Positions 24,838 through 32,890 of a DNA stretch of 64,000 nucleotides are shown here, in pieces. Both the position numbers and the translations under genes were made by a program. This DNA comes from a virus: positions 62,001 through 126,000 of IMG/VR virus record IMGVR_UViG_3300033146_003848; one strand, 5' to 3'. A model generated the notes under the pieces. That model searched no databases. It saw nothing but the letters and a program-made list of their open reading frames with translations, and had not been told where the DNA came from. How positions within the stretch are numbered: the first letter of the stretch is position 1; each line of letters begins with the position of its first letter.

Positions 24838-25352
24838 AAGTAATTAGTCAAGAAACTTCATATGTGTGTCCGGTATTTTTGGTAGAACAACTCAAATATG
24901 ATACTGGGCAAACAATGATGGTTCAAAAATGTCCATCTGTTGTACATATTGCTCCATATATTAAAGATAGTGACCGATATATATTAATCGAGGAATTTCG
25001 AGCAGGAGCAGAAGAGGTGTTATTAACATTTCCTGCCGGAAAAATAGATGCTGGAGAATCATCTTTAATTGCCGCATATCGAGAATGCATTGAGGAAACA
25101 GGATATGTCCCACTTGCATTAGAGTTAATACATGAGGGATATACTAATCCTGGAATTAGTGATGAGTACGCATTTTTCTATAAAGCCTCAGTTCGACCTG
25201 CTACAAACGCTGAGATGGAAACTCATTCGGCAGATGAGCATGAGAATATTCAAATTCGCACCATGACAACAGTTGAATTGAGGAAAAAATTAGGAGATAT
25301 CAAATCAATAAAAAGTTTCTTGCTTGCGAATTTGGTTTTGCAAAATAATTAA
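24834..25352 (+). CDS. Nudix hydrolase (ADP-ribose pyrophosphatase-like)
   Basis: 172 residues with a full Nudix box: GKIDAGESSLIAAYRECIEE followed by TGY (about 73-95), matching Gx5Ex7REUxEExGU. The upstream RAGAEEVLLTFPAG strand and C-terminal TNPGISDEYAFF match ADP-sugar or NADH pyrophosphatase members. Hydrolyses a nucleoside diphosphate linked to X; likely substrates are ADP-ribose, NAD-derived or capped nucleotides. ATGA overlap with the membrane protein. Confidence 0.9.
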   Translation: MKVISQETSYVCPVFLVEQLKYDTGQTMMVQKCPSVVHIAPYIKDSDRYILIEEFRAGAEEVLLTFPAGKIDAGESSLIAAYRECIEETGYVPLALELIHEGYTNPGISDEYAFFYKASVRPATNAEMETHSADEHENIQIRTMTTVELRKKLGDIKSIKSFLLANLVLQNN

Positions 25353-25366
25353 TTATATGCTATACT
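25338..25366 (+). promoter_or_regulatory. sigma-70 promoter for 25420-27569
   Basis: TTGCAA, 17-bp spacer, TATACT with upstream TGC. It overlaps the end of the Nudix gene. Confidence 0.7.
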
Positions 25367-25419
25367 ATTAATAGAGAGTGTGAGAAAACAATTTATTAAT
25401 TTTTTTAGGGAGACTAAAT

Positions 25420-25698
25420 ATGAGTGATTTTTTATTATCATTTTGGTCAGAAAAAGACTACACATTAGAGCAGGAGTTAAGAATTTTACAGAAAGTGATT
25501 GAATTTTATTTAGGTCAATTGCCAAACATGACAATTGAATTTTTGAAAAAAAGAAGAACTAGAGAAGTGATAAAAGTTTTTCAAGTGAGATATAATCATT
25601 TGGGATTAGGAGCAGAGAATTTTGCTATATTGCAGGATATATATAAACTGGAGAAATTAAGAACGAGGTCGTTTAATATTAATTTATTTGTTGAATAG
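25420..25698 (+). CDS. helical small protein, unknown
   Basis: 92 residues, basic in the middle (KKRRTREVIKVFQ), predicted all-helical. TAGGGAGACTAAAT precedes ATG. First gene after promoter 25338. No family recognised. Confidence 0.65.
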   Translation: MSDFLLSFWSEKDYTLEQELRILQKVIEFYLGQLPNMTIEFLKKRRTREVIKVFQVRYNHLGLGAENFAILQDIYKLEKLRTRSFNINLFVE

Positions 25699-25707
25699 GA
25701 GAAAGTT

Positions 25708-25860
25708 ATGCCAATGTATGATTATGTTTGTAAGAATTGTAAAGAGAAGTTTTCAAAGAATGTGCCAATGAAAGATTATAAAAAGCCACAGAAGTGTCCG
25801 AGTTGTAAATCGTTATGCGAAAAAAAGGTTTCCTGTGCGGCATTAAAGGATGTGCATTAG
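25708..25860 (+). CDS. FmdB-like zinc ribbon protein
   Basis: 50 residues: MPMYDYVCKNCKEKFS, then KCPSCKSLCEKKVSC. The N-terminal MPxY(D/E)Y-C-x2-C and later CPxC ending in a V-S step are the FmdB regulatory-protein signature, a short zinc ribbon of unclear function. AGGAGAAAGTT gives the start. Confidence 0.75.
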   Translation: MPMYDYVCKNCKEKFSKNVPMKDYKKPQKCPSCKSLCEKKVSCAALKDVH

Positions 25861-25869
25861 GAGTGAAAC

Positions 25870-26619
25870 ATGAAATATGAAGTTTTAATAAGTAAGCCTA
25901 AAGATTTAATAACCACTGGACTTCTATTAGATTTAGACAAATCTTTGGTTTTAGTTTTGAATGATAACAATGTGACAATACTCCATTCAGACATAAGTCA
26001 TAAAGAGTCAATGATAGTATGGAATTTCACACCTGAAGTCAATGATATAGATGATAAAAAAATCACGAATGCGATTAAAGAGTATATGGATTCTGTATAT
26101 CATTGTTCATTTGATGTGAAATTGTTTGAAATAATAAAGCCGACATTTATTTCAATATCTCAATCGTCATTTGAGCAAGAATGTAAAGCCGAGGCTCAAC
26201 GATTTTTTAAAAGTCTTAGAGAGAATACCTCTAAAGAGAGTATAAAAAGTTTTTGTAGAAAGGCTAAGTTTATTGATTCTATTCAAGAACAAATGGATCC
26301 CAAACAAAAGATTATCTTAGAGATAGTGGATGGAGAAATCATTTGGAATTTTAGAGATTTTACCAAGAATTTCATGAATAGAGTGTATATTATTGTGAAA
26401 AATATTGCCACAGAAACTTTCATTTCTGTACCACAATATGCAAAATTTTTAGATGCTCTGTATTTCTTAAAATCATCTGAAGAACATTATGACCTTGCCA
26501 TGTTAGATAAATACTCTCAGAATTCAGAAGGGGAGCGAGATTCCATTAAGTCAGGTGATATATGTTTCGCTGAAGGATGGAATCTGTTGAGAGAGTCTGA
26601 TGATATATCCATCACATGA
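25870..26619 (+). CDS. unknown protein
   Basis: 249 residues, N-terminal beta-rich (about 1-80), middle helical with basic KAEAQRFFKSLRE and a possible regulatory tail. TAGGAGTGAAAC precedes ATG. Same operon as the FmdB-like gene. I see no catalytic motif. Confidence 0.65.
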   Translation: MKYEVLISKPKDLITTGLLLDLDKSLVLVLNDNNVTILHSDISHKESMIVWNFTPEVNDIDDKKITNAIKEYMDSVYHCSFDVKLFEIIKPTFISISQSSFEQECKAEAQRFFKSLRENTSKESIKSFCRKAKFIDSIQEQMDPKQKIILEIVDGEIIWNFRDFTKNFMNRVYIIVKNIATETFISVPQYAKFLDALYFLKSSEEHYDLAMLDKYSQNSEGERDSIKSGDICFAEGWNLLRESDDISIT

Positions 26620-26632
26620 CTAGGAGAATTAA

Positions 26633-27250
26633 ATGTCAACTGTAATAGAACTAGAGCGAAAATATCTTATGAGTGAAATTCCTATGGGAATAGTGAATTT
26701 TGGAATTCAACCTCCAAAAATCATTGAACAATTTTATGTGAAAAATGAGCAAGAAAGGTATAGACATGTTGAGTTTCAAGGGGAACATACTTTTTTTAAG
26801 CAATCAAAACGTTCATTGCCGATTGGATGTATTGAGAACTCCAATGTAATCAGCAAAGTTCGATATTGGTACAATAGAGTTTTTCACAAACAAGGGAATT
26901 TAATCCGAAAAGTTCGATATGAATTGCCAAGTGATATGTATGATGAGATAATAATTGATTCCCAGTTTGTGAATAATATCATTATAGATAAATTTAAATT
27001 GACTGAAAATCGAAAGTTTTTTGTTATGGAAATAGAATTTGCTAATACTGAGGGATATCTAAATGGACAACATTTAACCGCAGAATTTGATGATTTAATG
27101 ATTGATGTTACTGGCGATACACGGTTTTATAATCGAAGTATATCTAAACCGAATAGTTTTATTGAATTATATCCTCTTCTAGATTCTCTTTATCGAAAAA
27201 TTGACGTTAAAAGGATAACTCATATGAAGGAGAAAAAACGTGAAAAATAA
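26633..27250 (+). CDS. CYTH-domain (triphosphate tunnel) protein
   Basis: 205 residues. Starts with the strand VIELERKYLM (ExExK-type signature), followed by EQFYV, RYRHVEF, IRKVRYELP, IIDKFKL and VMEIEFANT, the order of basic and acidic strands that line a triphosphate tunnel. Family members hydrolyse thiamine triphosphate or inorganic triphosphate, or make cAMP. Which reaction applies cannot be told. Confidence 0.7.
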   Translation: MSTVIELERKYLMSEIPMGIVNFGIQPPKIIEQFYVKNEQERYRHVEFQGEHTFFKQSKRSLPIGCIENSNVISKVRYWYNRVFHKQGNLIRKVRYELPSDMYDEIIIDSQFVNNIIIDKFKLTENRKFFVMEIEFANTEGYLNGQHLTAEFDDLMIDVTGDTRFYNRSISKPNSFIELYPLLDSLYRKIDVKRITHMKEKKREK

Positions 27251-27569
27251 AATATTATTATTATTCATAGGTCTGTTGTTCATATCATGTGCTCATGTTC
27301 CGATAGAGATTAATATCCCTGACTGTTCCCGAATCATAAAATTTCAACGGAATATTCAAGAACGAGATATTTTAATAATCATGAATATACATAAGGAAAT
27401 CATAGACTTACAATTAAATATTTTCGATAATGACATTTTGGTGTGTAATGAATTTAAATTAGAAGTGTCAAAGATAAAAGAATATTTACCATCATCAGAG
27501 AGTATTGTTAAGTTGGGTGTTGAGAATTGTAATCGGATAAACTTGGATTCAAAAGAACCTTCAAAATGA
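27240..27569 (+). CDS. small predicted lipoprotein
   Basis: 109 residues from GTG 27240 (GAAGGAGAAAAAAC site). KNKILLLFIGLLFISCAHV is a lipoprotein signal peptide with an acceptable lipobox (FISC), so the mature protein starts at the Cys and sits in a membrane facing outward. Three further cysteines (PDCS, LVCNE, ENCN). An outer-membrane spanin subunit or superinfection-exclusion protein are possible; neither is shown. Confidence 0.7.
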   Translation: MKNKILLLFIGLLFISCAHVPIEINIPDCSRIIKFQRNIQERDILIIMNIHKEIIDLQLNIFDNDILVCNEFKLEVSKIKEYLPSSESIVKLGVENCNRINLDSKEPSK

Positions 27570-27587
27570 TAAGAGTAATATAATCAA

Positions 27588-28337
27588 ATGAATTTTTTAA
27601 ATGAAACACGACGGTATTTAATATATGCGTTTATGGATCCCAAAGATCGTCCATATTACATTTACTATAGTGACTTGTCTTATGGTGAGATATGTCGAAA
27701 AGAAGGGCATAAATTGACTGTTACTGGATATTTTGATCCTGAATATATCAAGGCTAAGGAATTTCAAAATCAAGGGTTTCCATTCGTGATTAGTGTCCTT
27801 GAGGATGGAATAGTTGAAGAAAATGATGCTATCAAAAAAGTATTTTCTTGGATAAAACATTATCAGCGAAAGAATTTAATGTTAATGAATCGGTTTTATG
27901 ATGCAGAAGGCAATGAAAGAGATGATTCTCCACATAAAATATATTTAGCATACGAAAAACATAAGAAGAAACTAAAAGATGATGCATTTAGTTGGCAACA
28001 ATATTATGAAGATATCGAGAGATATTATTCACCTAAAGATAAAAGTAAATTTAAAGGAGCAAAGAGTTATAGAGCAAAGATTTGGACATTTATAAGTCCA
28101 AGCGGAAAAAAATATGAGATATTTGGAGAGTTAAAGGAGTTTTGTAAGAAGCGAGGATTAAGATATAATTCAGTAAAGAATTATGTTCAAGGTAAATGGA
28201 AACATCCCACATATAAAGGATGGATCATTACTAAAAGAGATCCTACAGATGAAGAAAGAAAAAAGTTGAAAATCATTGACACGGCTGATGTAATAGAGTA
28301 TACTATAAGAGTAAAGACTTTAAATAATGAAGATTAA
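27588..28337 (+). CDS. degenerate GIY-YIG-type homing-endonuclease-like protein
   Basis: 249 residues. The N-terminal part (LIYAFMDPKDRPYYIYYS, then GFPFVISVLEDGIVEENDA) follows GIY-YIG strand order, but the catalytic GIY and YIG are replaced. The C-terminal FISPSGKKYEIFGELKEFCK plus YKGWIITK is the DNA-binding module common to phage free-standing endonucleases. Possibly a decayed or diverged homing nuclease. Weak start context and no overlap with neighbours suit a mobile insertion. Confidence 0.5.
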   Translation: MNFLNETRRYLIYAFMDPKDRPYYIYYSDLSYGEICRKEGHKLTVTGYFDPEYIKAKEFQNQGFPFVISVLEDGIVEENDAIKKVFSWIKHYQRKNLMLMNRFYDAEGNERDDSPHKIYLAYEKHKKKLKDDAFSWQQYYEDIERYYSPKDKSKFKGAKSYRAKIWTFISPSGKKYEIFGELKEFCKKRGLRYNSVKNYVQGKWKHPTYKGWIITKRDPTDEERKKLKIIDTADVIEYTIRVKTLNNED

Positions 28338-28356
28338 TAATTTTAGGAGATTTAGT

Positions 28357-28812
28357 ATGAGTAAATCAAAACAAAAAACATTAATGAAGTTAGAACAAAA
28401 ATATTCTAATCTCAAGCACCAACGAGAAAAGGTTATTATGAAACTACAAAGCATTAATGAGCAGTTAAAAAAAAGTCGCGGTGAAGTAAGAGCATTTAAA
28501 GCAAAATGGTACAAAAGTAATGAGAGGAGTAATATTAATATTACTGTTCATGCGGTGTTAAGATATGTGGAGAGAGTGTTGAATATTAATGTTGACCAAT
28601 ATCGCAATCAAGAGCCAAATGATAATAAATTGTTGCCATTATTACTGCAACAAGAGAGTTTGGTTTTAACTGAATTATATGATGAGATGCTTCCCGAAGC
28701 ATTAGCAAAAGCAATTCCACTTTGTGGAGATAATAGATACAAAGTGAAGACTGAACGAGGAGAATTTGATTTAAAAGTAGCCAACGATACAATAATAACA
28801 GTACTAACGTAA
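28357..28812 (+). CDS. coiled-coil protein with HAVLRYVER motif
   Basis: 151 residues from ATG 28357 (AGGAG site); an earlier in-frame ATG at 28327 lies in the preceding gene. Residues 5-60 form a basic coiled coil; then ITVHAVLRYVERVL and a C-terminal strand pair ending FDLKVANDTIITVLT. The H-x3-R-x2-ER helix and TV ending are seen in many phage hypotheticals. No function known. Confidence 0.6.
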   Translation: MSKSKQKTLMKLEQKYSNLKHQREKVIMKLQSINEQLKKSRGEVRAFKAKWYKSNERSNINITVHAVLRYVERVLNINVDQYRNQEPNDNKLLPLLLQQESLVLTELYDEMLPEALAKAIPLCGDNRYKVKTERGEFDLKVANDTIITVLT

Positions 28813-28822
28813 GGAGTAAAAA

Positions 28823-29038
28823 ATGAAAAATTTCATAAAATTAAAAACTATTCGAGAGGATATGAATAAAAAATATTCATCTCAATCAGCATGGTTAGAT
28901 GCTGATGTTTTAGATTTAGGGCGAATGATACGAGGAGTGTCCAAAGAAGATGATGATATTATCGTTGCAAATGTGATTCGTTGGGTTTATAAATGGGAAA
29001 TAATATCTAAACGATATTTAGATTTAAGAAGAGGTTAA
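28823..29038 (+). CDS. small protein, unknown
   Basis: 71 residues, helical, AAGGAGTAAAAA start. Ends three bases before the next gene. No motif recognised. Confidence 0.6.
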   Translation: MKNFIKLKTIREDMNKKYSSQSAWLDADVLDLGRMIRGVSKEDDDIIVANVIRWVYKWEIISKRYLDLRRG

Positions 29039-29041
29039 AAT

Positions 29042-29470
29042 ATGGAAATTGTTAAATATGAGAAATTAATAGATGTATTAATGGTTAATGAAGCATTGGT
29101 TTTTTTAAATGTGGATGAACCAGCAGAATGGGAAACAGCGATAGTAAGTCACATGATAGAATATGATATTGTGCCGGTAGATTTTCAATTTCAAAATGCG
29201 TTTATTACAAAGAGAGATGCTGATCATTGGGATTTAGTCTTCATGTTGCCTGAAAATAAGGATAATTTAGATTTATTGAAACTCAAGAAGTGGAAAGATT
29301 TAGTTAGTCCCGAAAATGAATTATCCGATGAGTATGTTGATGCTATAATGTCAGGTGATGATGATTATCATGTGGAGAGTAATGATTTAAATCGTATCGA
29401 ATGGCTTTCAGATTACGTTGAAAAATATGCTCAGGATCATAATCAATTAATAATGTCTAGTGAGGCATAA
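29042..29470 (+). CDS. acidic protein, unknown
   Basis: 142 residues, strongly acidic (VESNDLNRIEWLSDY; SGDDDYHV), Trp-rich. AAGAGGTTAAAAT site. Co-transcribed with the two genes before it. An acidic DNA-mimic role is possible but unsupported. Confidence 0.6.
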   Translation: MEIVKYEKLIDVLMVNEALVFLNVDEPAEWETAIVSHMIEYDIVPVDFQFQNAFITKRDADHWDLVFMLPENKDNLDLLKLKKWKDLVSPENELSDEYVDAIMSGDDDYHVESNDLNRIEWLSDYVEKYAQDHNQLIMSSEA

Positions 29471-29475
29471 ATTAA

Positions 29476-29504
29476 TTTAAAGTTTTTGTTTCTTTTGATA
29501 TATT
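29476..29504 (+). promoter_or_regulatory. possible extended -10 promoter for 29540
   Basis: TGATATATT (TATATT 29499-29504) with no recognisable -35. Confidence 0.4.
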
Positions 29505-29539
29505 ATATTGTATTTATAACCAATATTAGGAGAAATTAA

Positions 29540-29734
29540 ATGAACGCTTTTGATGTATTAGATGGTAAAGAAGAATTTATCATGATTGATGAGAAAGCCT
29601 TGACGAAAACGAAATGTGTTTTCATAGAATGGTCACATAATAATAAACGAGCAATTGTGAAAAACTTGGACTTAAATAAAAATATGTCCATTGATGGTGA
29701 AGAATTTTTAGAGTTTATTGGTTGGCAGCAATAA
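29540..29734 (+). CDS. small protein, unknown
   Basis: 64 residues after ATTAGGAGAAATTAA. Beta-rich with a Trp pair (FIEWSH, FIGWQQ). Single-gene unit between two promoters. Confidence 0.6.
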   Translation: MNAFDVLDGKEEFIMIDEKALTKTKCVFIEWSHNNKRAIVKNLDLNKNMSIDGEEFLEFIGWQQ

Positions 29735-29748
29735 ATTTTAGATTATTA

Positions 29749-29777
29749 TTGACAGGGCTCAAAATTAATGATATAAT
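29749..29777 (+). promoter_or_regulatory. early-type promoter with 5' stem-loop, for 29839
   Basis: TTGACA, 17-bp spacer, TATAAT with upstream TGA. The transcript begins with ACAATTGA-aaatg-TCAATTGT. First member of the stem-loop promoter class. Confidence 0.9.
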
Positions 29778-29838
29778 ATGATTATAAACAATTGAAAATG
29801 TCAATTGTAGTTTTTATTATTCATTGATGGAGAGACTT

Positions 29839-30345
29839 ATGAAATTTGTACTAATTCAAAACACAAACAACGAATTGTATTGCATCGAATCGGACAAACT
29901 CAATGACGTTGAATATCCATTCAACGTCATTGTTCCTGAGTTTGAGGGCGAACTCAGTACTAGAACCACATCACATGCGGCAGAAGACTTCAGTGTAAAT
30001 GTAAATGATACTATTTATTGCGATTCATTAGGTAAACACATTCAAGTTACCAAAATAGATTCCACCAAAGTAAATTTTGATAATATGTATCAAAATTATT
30101 TTTTAATTGAAGAAAATGAAAAAATTGATGAGGATGAAAAATCAGAAGCGGATCAAATGATAGTTCCTAGTTCATATATGATAGCGACATATCAGACAGT
30201 TAAGGATGTGTTCGTGGGAGTTCGTATTCCAACCTCAGAATATAAATGCATTAAAGAAACTAGGGTTTCGGTGAACGATATTGTTTATTGTGGAGCCAAT
30301 AGAAGTTGGATCAAAGTAATAGCAGTGTATTCTATAGGAGAGTAA
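29839..30345 (+). CDS. protein with internal duplication, unknown
   Basis: 168 residues from ATG 29839 (GGAG six bases upstream; TTG 29824 and ATG 29827 precede the site). Two related segments, SVNVNDTIYCDSLGKHIQV and RVSVNDIVYCGANRSWIKV, indicate an internal repeat of a small beta unit. A 13-bp perfect hairpin (29901-29932) and a 7-bp one (29936-29957) lie within the first 40 codons. Confidence 0.7.
   Translation: MKFVLIQNTNNELYCIESDKLNDVEYPFNVIVPEFEGELSTRTTSHAAEDFSVNVNDTIYCDSLGKHIQVTKIDSTKVNFDNMYQNYFLIEENEKIDEDEKSEADQMIVPSSYMIATYQTVKDVFVGVRIPTSEYKCIKETRVSVNDIVYCGANRSWIKVIAVYSIGE
29901..29957 (+). promoter_or_regulatory. two intragenic hairpins near the 5' end of a CDS
   Basis: CAATGACGTTGAA-tatcca-TTCAACGTCATTG, then CTGAGTT-8 nt-AACTCAG. 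Both are perfect stems within coding sequence about 20 codons after the start, where they could pause ribosomes or mark an RNase site. Confidence 0.5.
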
Positions 30346-30346
30346 T

Positions 30347-30781
30347 GTGAAATATACAGACGAACAAATAATTTTATTGGCGATTTCTCAAAAGAAATAT
30401 CCTGAAATTTCAAGTTCCAATGCCATTCAATCTACTATATCAGGGCTTTCTCGAATATATATTTACCAAGATGACATTCAAATGCTTACTTTGGCTTGCG
30501 ATATAGGTATAGAAATTATAATTCGAGAATACTCTAATCGTCCTGATATATTAGTTAGTAAAATGAAGGATATCATGAGACAAAAGTTATCGTTAATGCC
30601 CGATGCTCATAGTTTTATATCGAAGAAGTTTAAAAGGACGCATCATGTGAAGATATTGGATGTTATATATAAACATTTATCCGATATTCCGTTTTCTGTT
30701 GGAGAAAGTAATATTTTATCGATCATTAAACAAGAGGCTGATGATACTTTAAAAAATCAGATAATTAATGTTTTTAATTGA
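30347..30781 (+). CDS. helical protein, GTG start, unknown
   Basis: 144 residues. GTG 30347 has GGAG six bases upstream. The overlapping ATG at 30345 is immediately closed by a stop. All-helical pattern, no motif. Second gene of the 29749 transcript. Its stop overlaps the next promoter's -35. Confidence 0.65.
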   Translation: MKYTDEQIILLAISQKKYPEISSSNAIQSTISGLSRIYIYQDDIQMLTLACDIGIEIIIREYSNRPDILVSKMKDIMRQKLSLMPDAHSFISKKFKRTHHVKILDVIYKHLSDIPFSVGESNILSIIKQEADDTLKNQIINVFN

Positions 30782-30806
30782 CACGGATAAAAAATAATGC
30801 TATAAT
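30778..30806 (+). promoter_or_regulatory. early-type promoter with 5' stem-loop, for DUF932 gene
   Basis: TTGACA, 17-bp spacer, TATAAT, TGC upstream; leader begins TGAAACAA...TTGTTTCA. Promoter plus leader recur almost unchanged at 32796. Confidence 0.9.
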
Positions 30807-30872
30807 ATTTATATGAAACAATCGTTTTTGTTTCATGAGTTTTAAAAATTTAAATGATGGAGATTCATTATG
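30778..30872 (+). repeat. promoter-leader direct repeat, copy 1
   Basis: The 95 bases from the -35 to the start codon match 32796-32890 with two differences. Copy 1 drives the DUF932 protein, copy 2 a DMP19-like protein. Confidence 0.9.
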
Positions 30873-31706
30873 ACATTTGGTAATGCAGAACTTAAAGACA
30901 TTTTATTTGATGTGAAAGAGATGCCAGTACTTTATCCAAACCCTGAAGAGTATGATAGTGCAAGTGGAGAATTCGAAAGTATTTCTCAATTTTCTCATAG
31001 GAAAGTCCTTTTGAGAGCCGACAATAATCGAGAATTAGGTATTGTTGGGAGTGACTGGCAACCCATTCTCAATCAAACTGCTTTGGACAGATTTGATGAA
31101 ATTTGTAAAGAAAGTAAAATCAAGTATGAACTCGGAGAAGTTCTTATGAAAGATGGAGGAGCAAAAACTTCTGTGGAAATTAAATTCCCAGAGAAAACTA
31201 TTCAAACTGGAAAAGGTGATGTCATAGAACTAAGAGGATATCTTCATAATGGATTTAATGGAAGTACATCAGTAGGCTTAGAATTAGGGTTCTTCAGATA
31301 CTGGTGTTCCAATGGAGCAATAATTGGAAGCAAAGAGCACCAATTAAAATTTAAACATACATTAAGTGCTGAAGATAAAATGGCGAATGCATTTAAAATG
31401 TATATCGAAACACGATTTAATGAGACGGAGCAATTTATTCAGAAATTGACAGCCACAAATATAACTGATGCACAAATCAAAACCGAATTCGAGGAGCAAG
31501 AAATTATTGCTAAAAAATACGAAAGTAATTATTTTGAATCATTGAATAAAGAGAGTGCTGATATGAACGGAGCACAAACACTTTGGTTAATGTATAATAT
31601 TTATACTAGAGTGATAACTCATGGACTTGAAGTGAATAACTATCGAAAACTTCAATTGTTGGCTCAAGTATCGAATAGAGCAAAGAATGTGTGGTTAGCA
31701 AAGTAA
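30870..31706 (+). CDS. DUF932 phage/plasmid protein
   Basis: 278 residues. RKVLLRADNNRELGIVGSDW near the start and FFRYWCSNGAIIGSKEHQ with the following FKHT are typical of DUF932 proteins, found on phages and plasmids next to replication or anti-restriction genes; biochemical role unknown. Own promoter with a stem-loop leader, and a hairpin terminator behind it, so this is a single-gene unit. Confidence 0.8.
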   Translation: MTFGNAELKDILFDVKEMPVLYPNPEEYDSASGEFESISQFSHRKVLLRADNNRELGIVGSDWQPILNQTALDRFDEICKESKIKYELGEVLMKDGGAKTSVEIKFPEKTIQTGKGDVIELRGYLHNGFNGSTSVGLELGFFRYWCSNGAIIGSKEHQLKFKHTLSAEDKMANAFKMYIETRFNETEQFIQKLTATNITDAQIKTEFEEQEIIAKKYESNYFESLNKESADMNGAQTLWLMYNIYTRVITHGLEVNNYRKLQLLAQVSNRAKNVWLAK

Positions 31707-31718
31707 ATATTATATCAA

Positions 31719-31752
31719 GAGGAGATAGTCGAACTATCTCCTCATTATTATA
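31719..31752 (+). terminator. intrinsic terminator after DUF932 gene
   Basis: GAGGAGATAG-tcgaa-CTATCTCCTC followed by the T/A-rich ATTATTATA. Strong 10-bp stem, short U-tract, so read-through into 31763 is likely. Confidence 0.65.
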
Positions 31753-31762
31753 GGAGAATAAA

Positions 31763-32116
31763 ATGAAAATTGATTTTAATTTTGAACGAGTTGATATATA
31801 TAAGACGGCAGAAATTGATATGCGACCAATATATTCGATGAGAGTTGGAGATTATATGTTCATCCTCGTTAATAAATATTACTATTGGAAAAAGGTCGAG
31901 AAACGAGTTTCTCATGAAAGATCCGCAACAATTTATGTTATAGATAATAATAATCGAGGACTTTATGTGACTGGAACTCATGATTCGGGGATGAATGCAT
32001 TCATTGATTTGATTGAACGTTATCCTAAAAAACATTTCCCAAAGAAGTTCGATGAAGCATTTAATGAGGAGGCACAACTCTCTAAAATTAAGGCGAGAGA
32101 TAATGAAATAAAATGA
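31763..32116 (+). CDS. unknown protein
   Basis: 117 residues, aromatic and basic (YYYWKKVEKRVSHERS), beta-rich first half. ATAGGAGAATAAA site. Overlaps the next gene by four bases. No promoter of its own, so it depends on read-through. Confidence 0.65.
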   Translation: MKIDFNFERVDIYKTAEIDMRPIYSMRVGDYMFILVNKYYYWKKVEKRVSHERSATIYVIDNNNRGLYVTGTHDSGMNAFIDLIERYPKKHFPKKFDEAFNEEAQLSKIKARDNEIK

Positions 32117-32412
32117 GTATTCTAGGTAGATTAGTGAGACGAGCCATTTATGATGAGTTAGATAATAACCAGATTCGGAATTATAAAATAACCTCTCAAC
32201 ATGGAAAAAGTTTTGTTTATCATATTTATAATGTCCACGATCACGATAGTCATATATGTACCATTACAATTAATGACTCATTAGATGTTATAGTCAAGGA
32301 TACTATTAGTTGTAAAGATATTGAAAGACTACAGATTTTTAACACGTTGGATAAGATGTATGATAATACCATATACAAAGTTAAATATCATCCTCGAAAT
32401 TTTTGGAGATAG
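32113..32412 (+). CDS. unknown protein
   Basis: 99 residues, His-rich loop (YNVHDHDSHICTI) that could bind metal, otherwise beta-rich. ATGA overlap upstream; its stop region contains the GGAG of the Cys-repeat gene. Confidence 0.6.
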   Translation: MSILGRLVRRAIYDELDNNQIRNYKITSQHGKSFVYHIYNVHDHDSHICTITINDSLDVIVKDTISCKDIERLQIFNTLDKMYDNTIYKVKYHPRNFWR

Positions 32413-32421
32413 GAGAAAAAA

Positions 32422-32649
32422 ATGAAAAAAATAAAGATTTATGATGTAGAATATTGGGAAGATGATAATTATAATAGATGGTCTAATTGCACTAAACAAC
32501 AGGCTCAAGATATGTCCGACTCTTTATTGAATTGTTATAATTGCGAAAATTGTCAAATATGTACCAATTGTTCTTCTTGTGTATTTTGTTATAATTGTTT
32601 AAACTGCAATAACGCAATAAATGAAGTGAATGGCAGAGATATTGGATAA
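32422..32649 (+). CDS. CxxC-repeat protein, family member 1 (short)
   Basis: 75 residues. N-terminal module DVEYWEDDNYNRWSNC, then a Cys every third residue (CYNCENCQICTNCSSC and on to CLNCNN), 12 cysteines in all. The same plan recurs in genes at 45236, 46716 and 53888. Regular CxxCxxC spacing could stack as a disulfide-rich solenoid or hold a metal cluster. Known families with this pattern do not come to mind. TAGGAGAAAAAA precedes ATG. Confidence 0.75.
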   Translation: MKKIKIYDVEYWEDDNYNRWSNCTKQQAQDMSDSLLNCYNCENCQICTNCSSCVFCYNCLNCNNAINEVNGRDIG

Positions 32650-32815
32650 CACACTAAATAAAATAAAAAAACTTGCAGATTTAATATCCAAGAATAAGTT
32701 TCAATCATTCAAATCATATAGGTTGCCATTTATCAAAACACCTAATAGTTCATGTGTGATTTATAACATGAAAGAATATAAACAATTGATATTAATTGAC
32801 ACGGATAAAAAATAA
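32630..32815 (+). CDS. 61-residue protein, tentative
   Basis: Overlaps the Cys-repeat gene by 20 bases and ends inside the next promoter (its last codons are the -35 region). Basic, helical N-terminus. Weak ribosome-binding site. It could be real or a by-product of the duplicated promoter. Confidence 0.4.
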   Translation: MAEILDNTLNKIKKLADLISKNKFQSFKSYRLPFIKTPNSSCVIYNMKEYKQLILIDTDKK

Positions 32816-32824
32816 TGCTATAAT
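32796..32824 (+). promoter_or_regulatory. early-type promoter with 5' stem-loop, for 32888
   Basis: Near-identical copy of the 30778 promoter and leader (TTGACA, 17 bp, TATAAT, then TGAAACAA...TTGTTTCA). Confidence 0.9.
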
Positions 32825-32890
32825 ACTTATATGAAACAATCGTTTTTGTTTCATGAGTTTTAAAAATTTAAATGATGGAGATTTATTATG
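32796..32890 (+). repeat. promoter-leader direct repeat, copy 2
   Basis: Pairs with 30778-30872; two substitutions in 95 bases, none in the core promoter or the stem. Confidence 0.9.
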
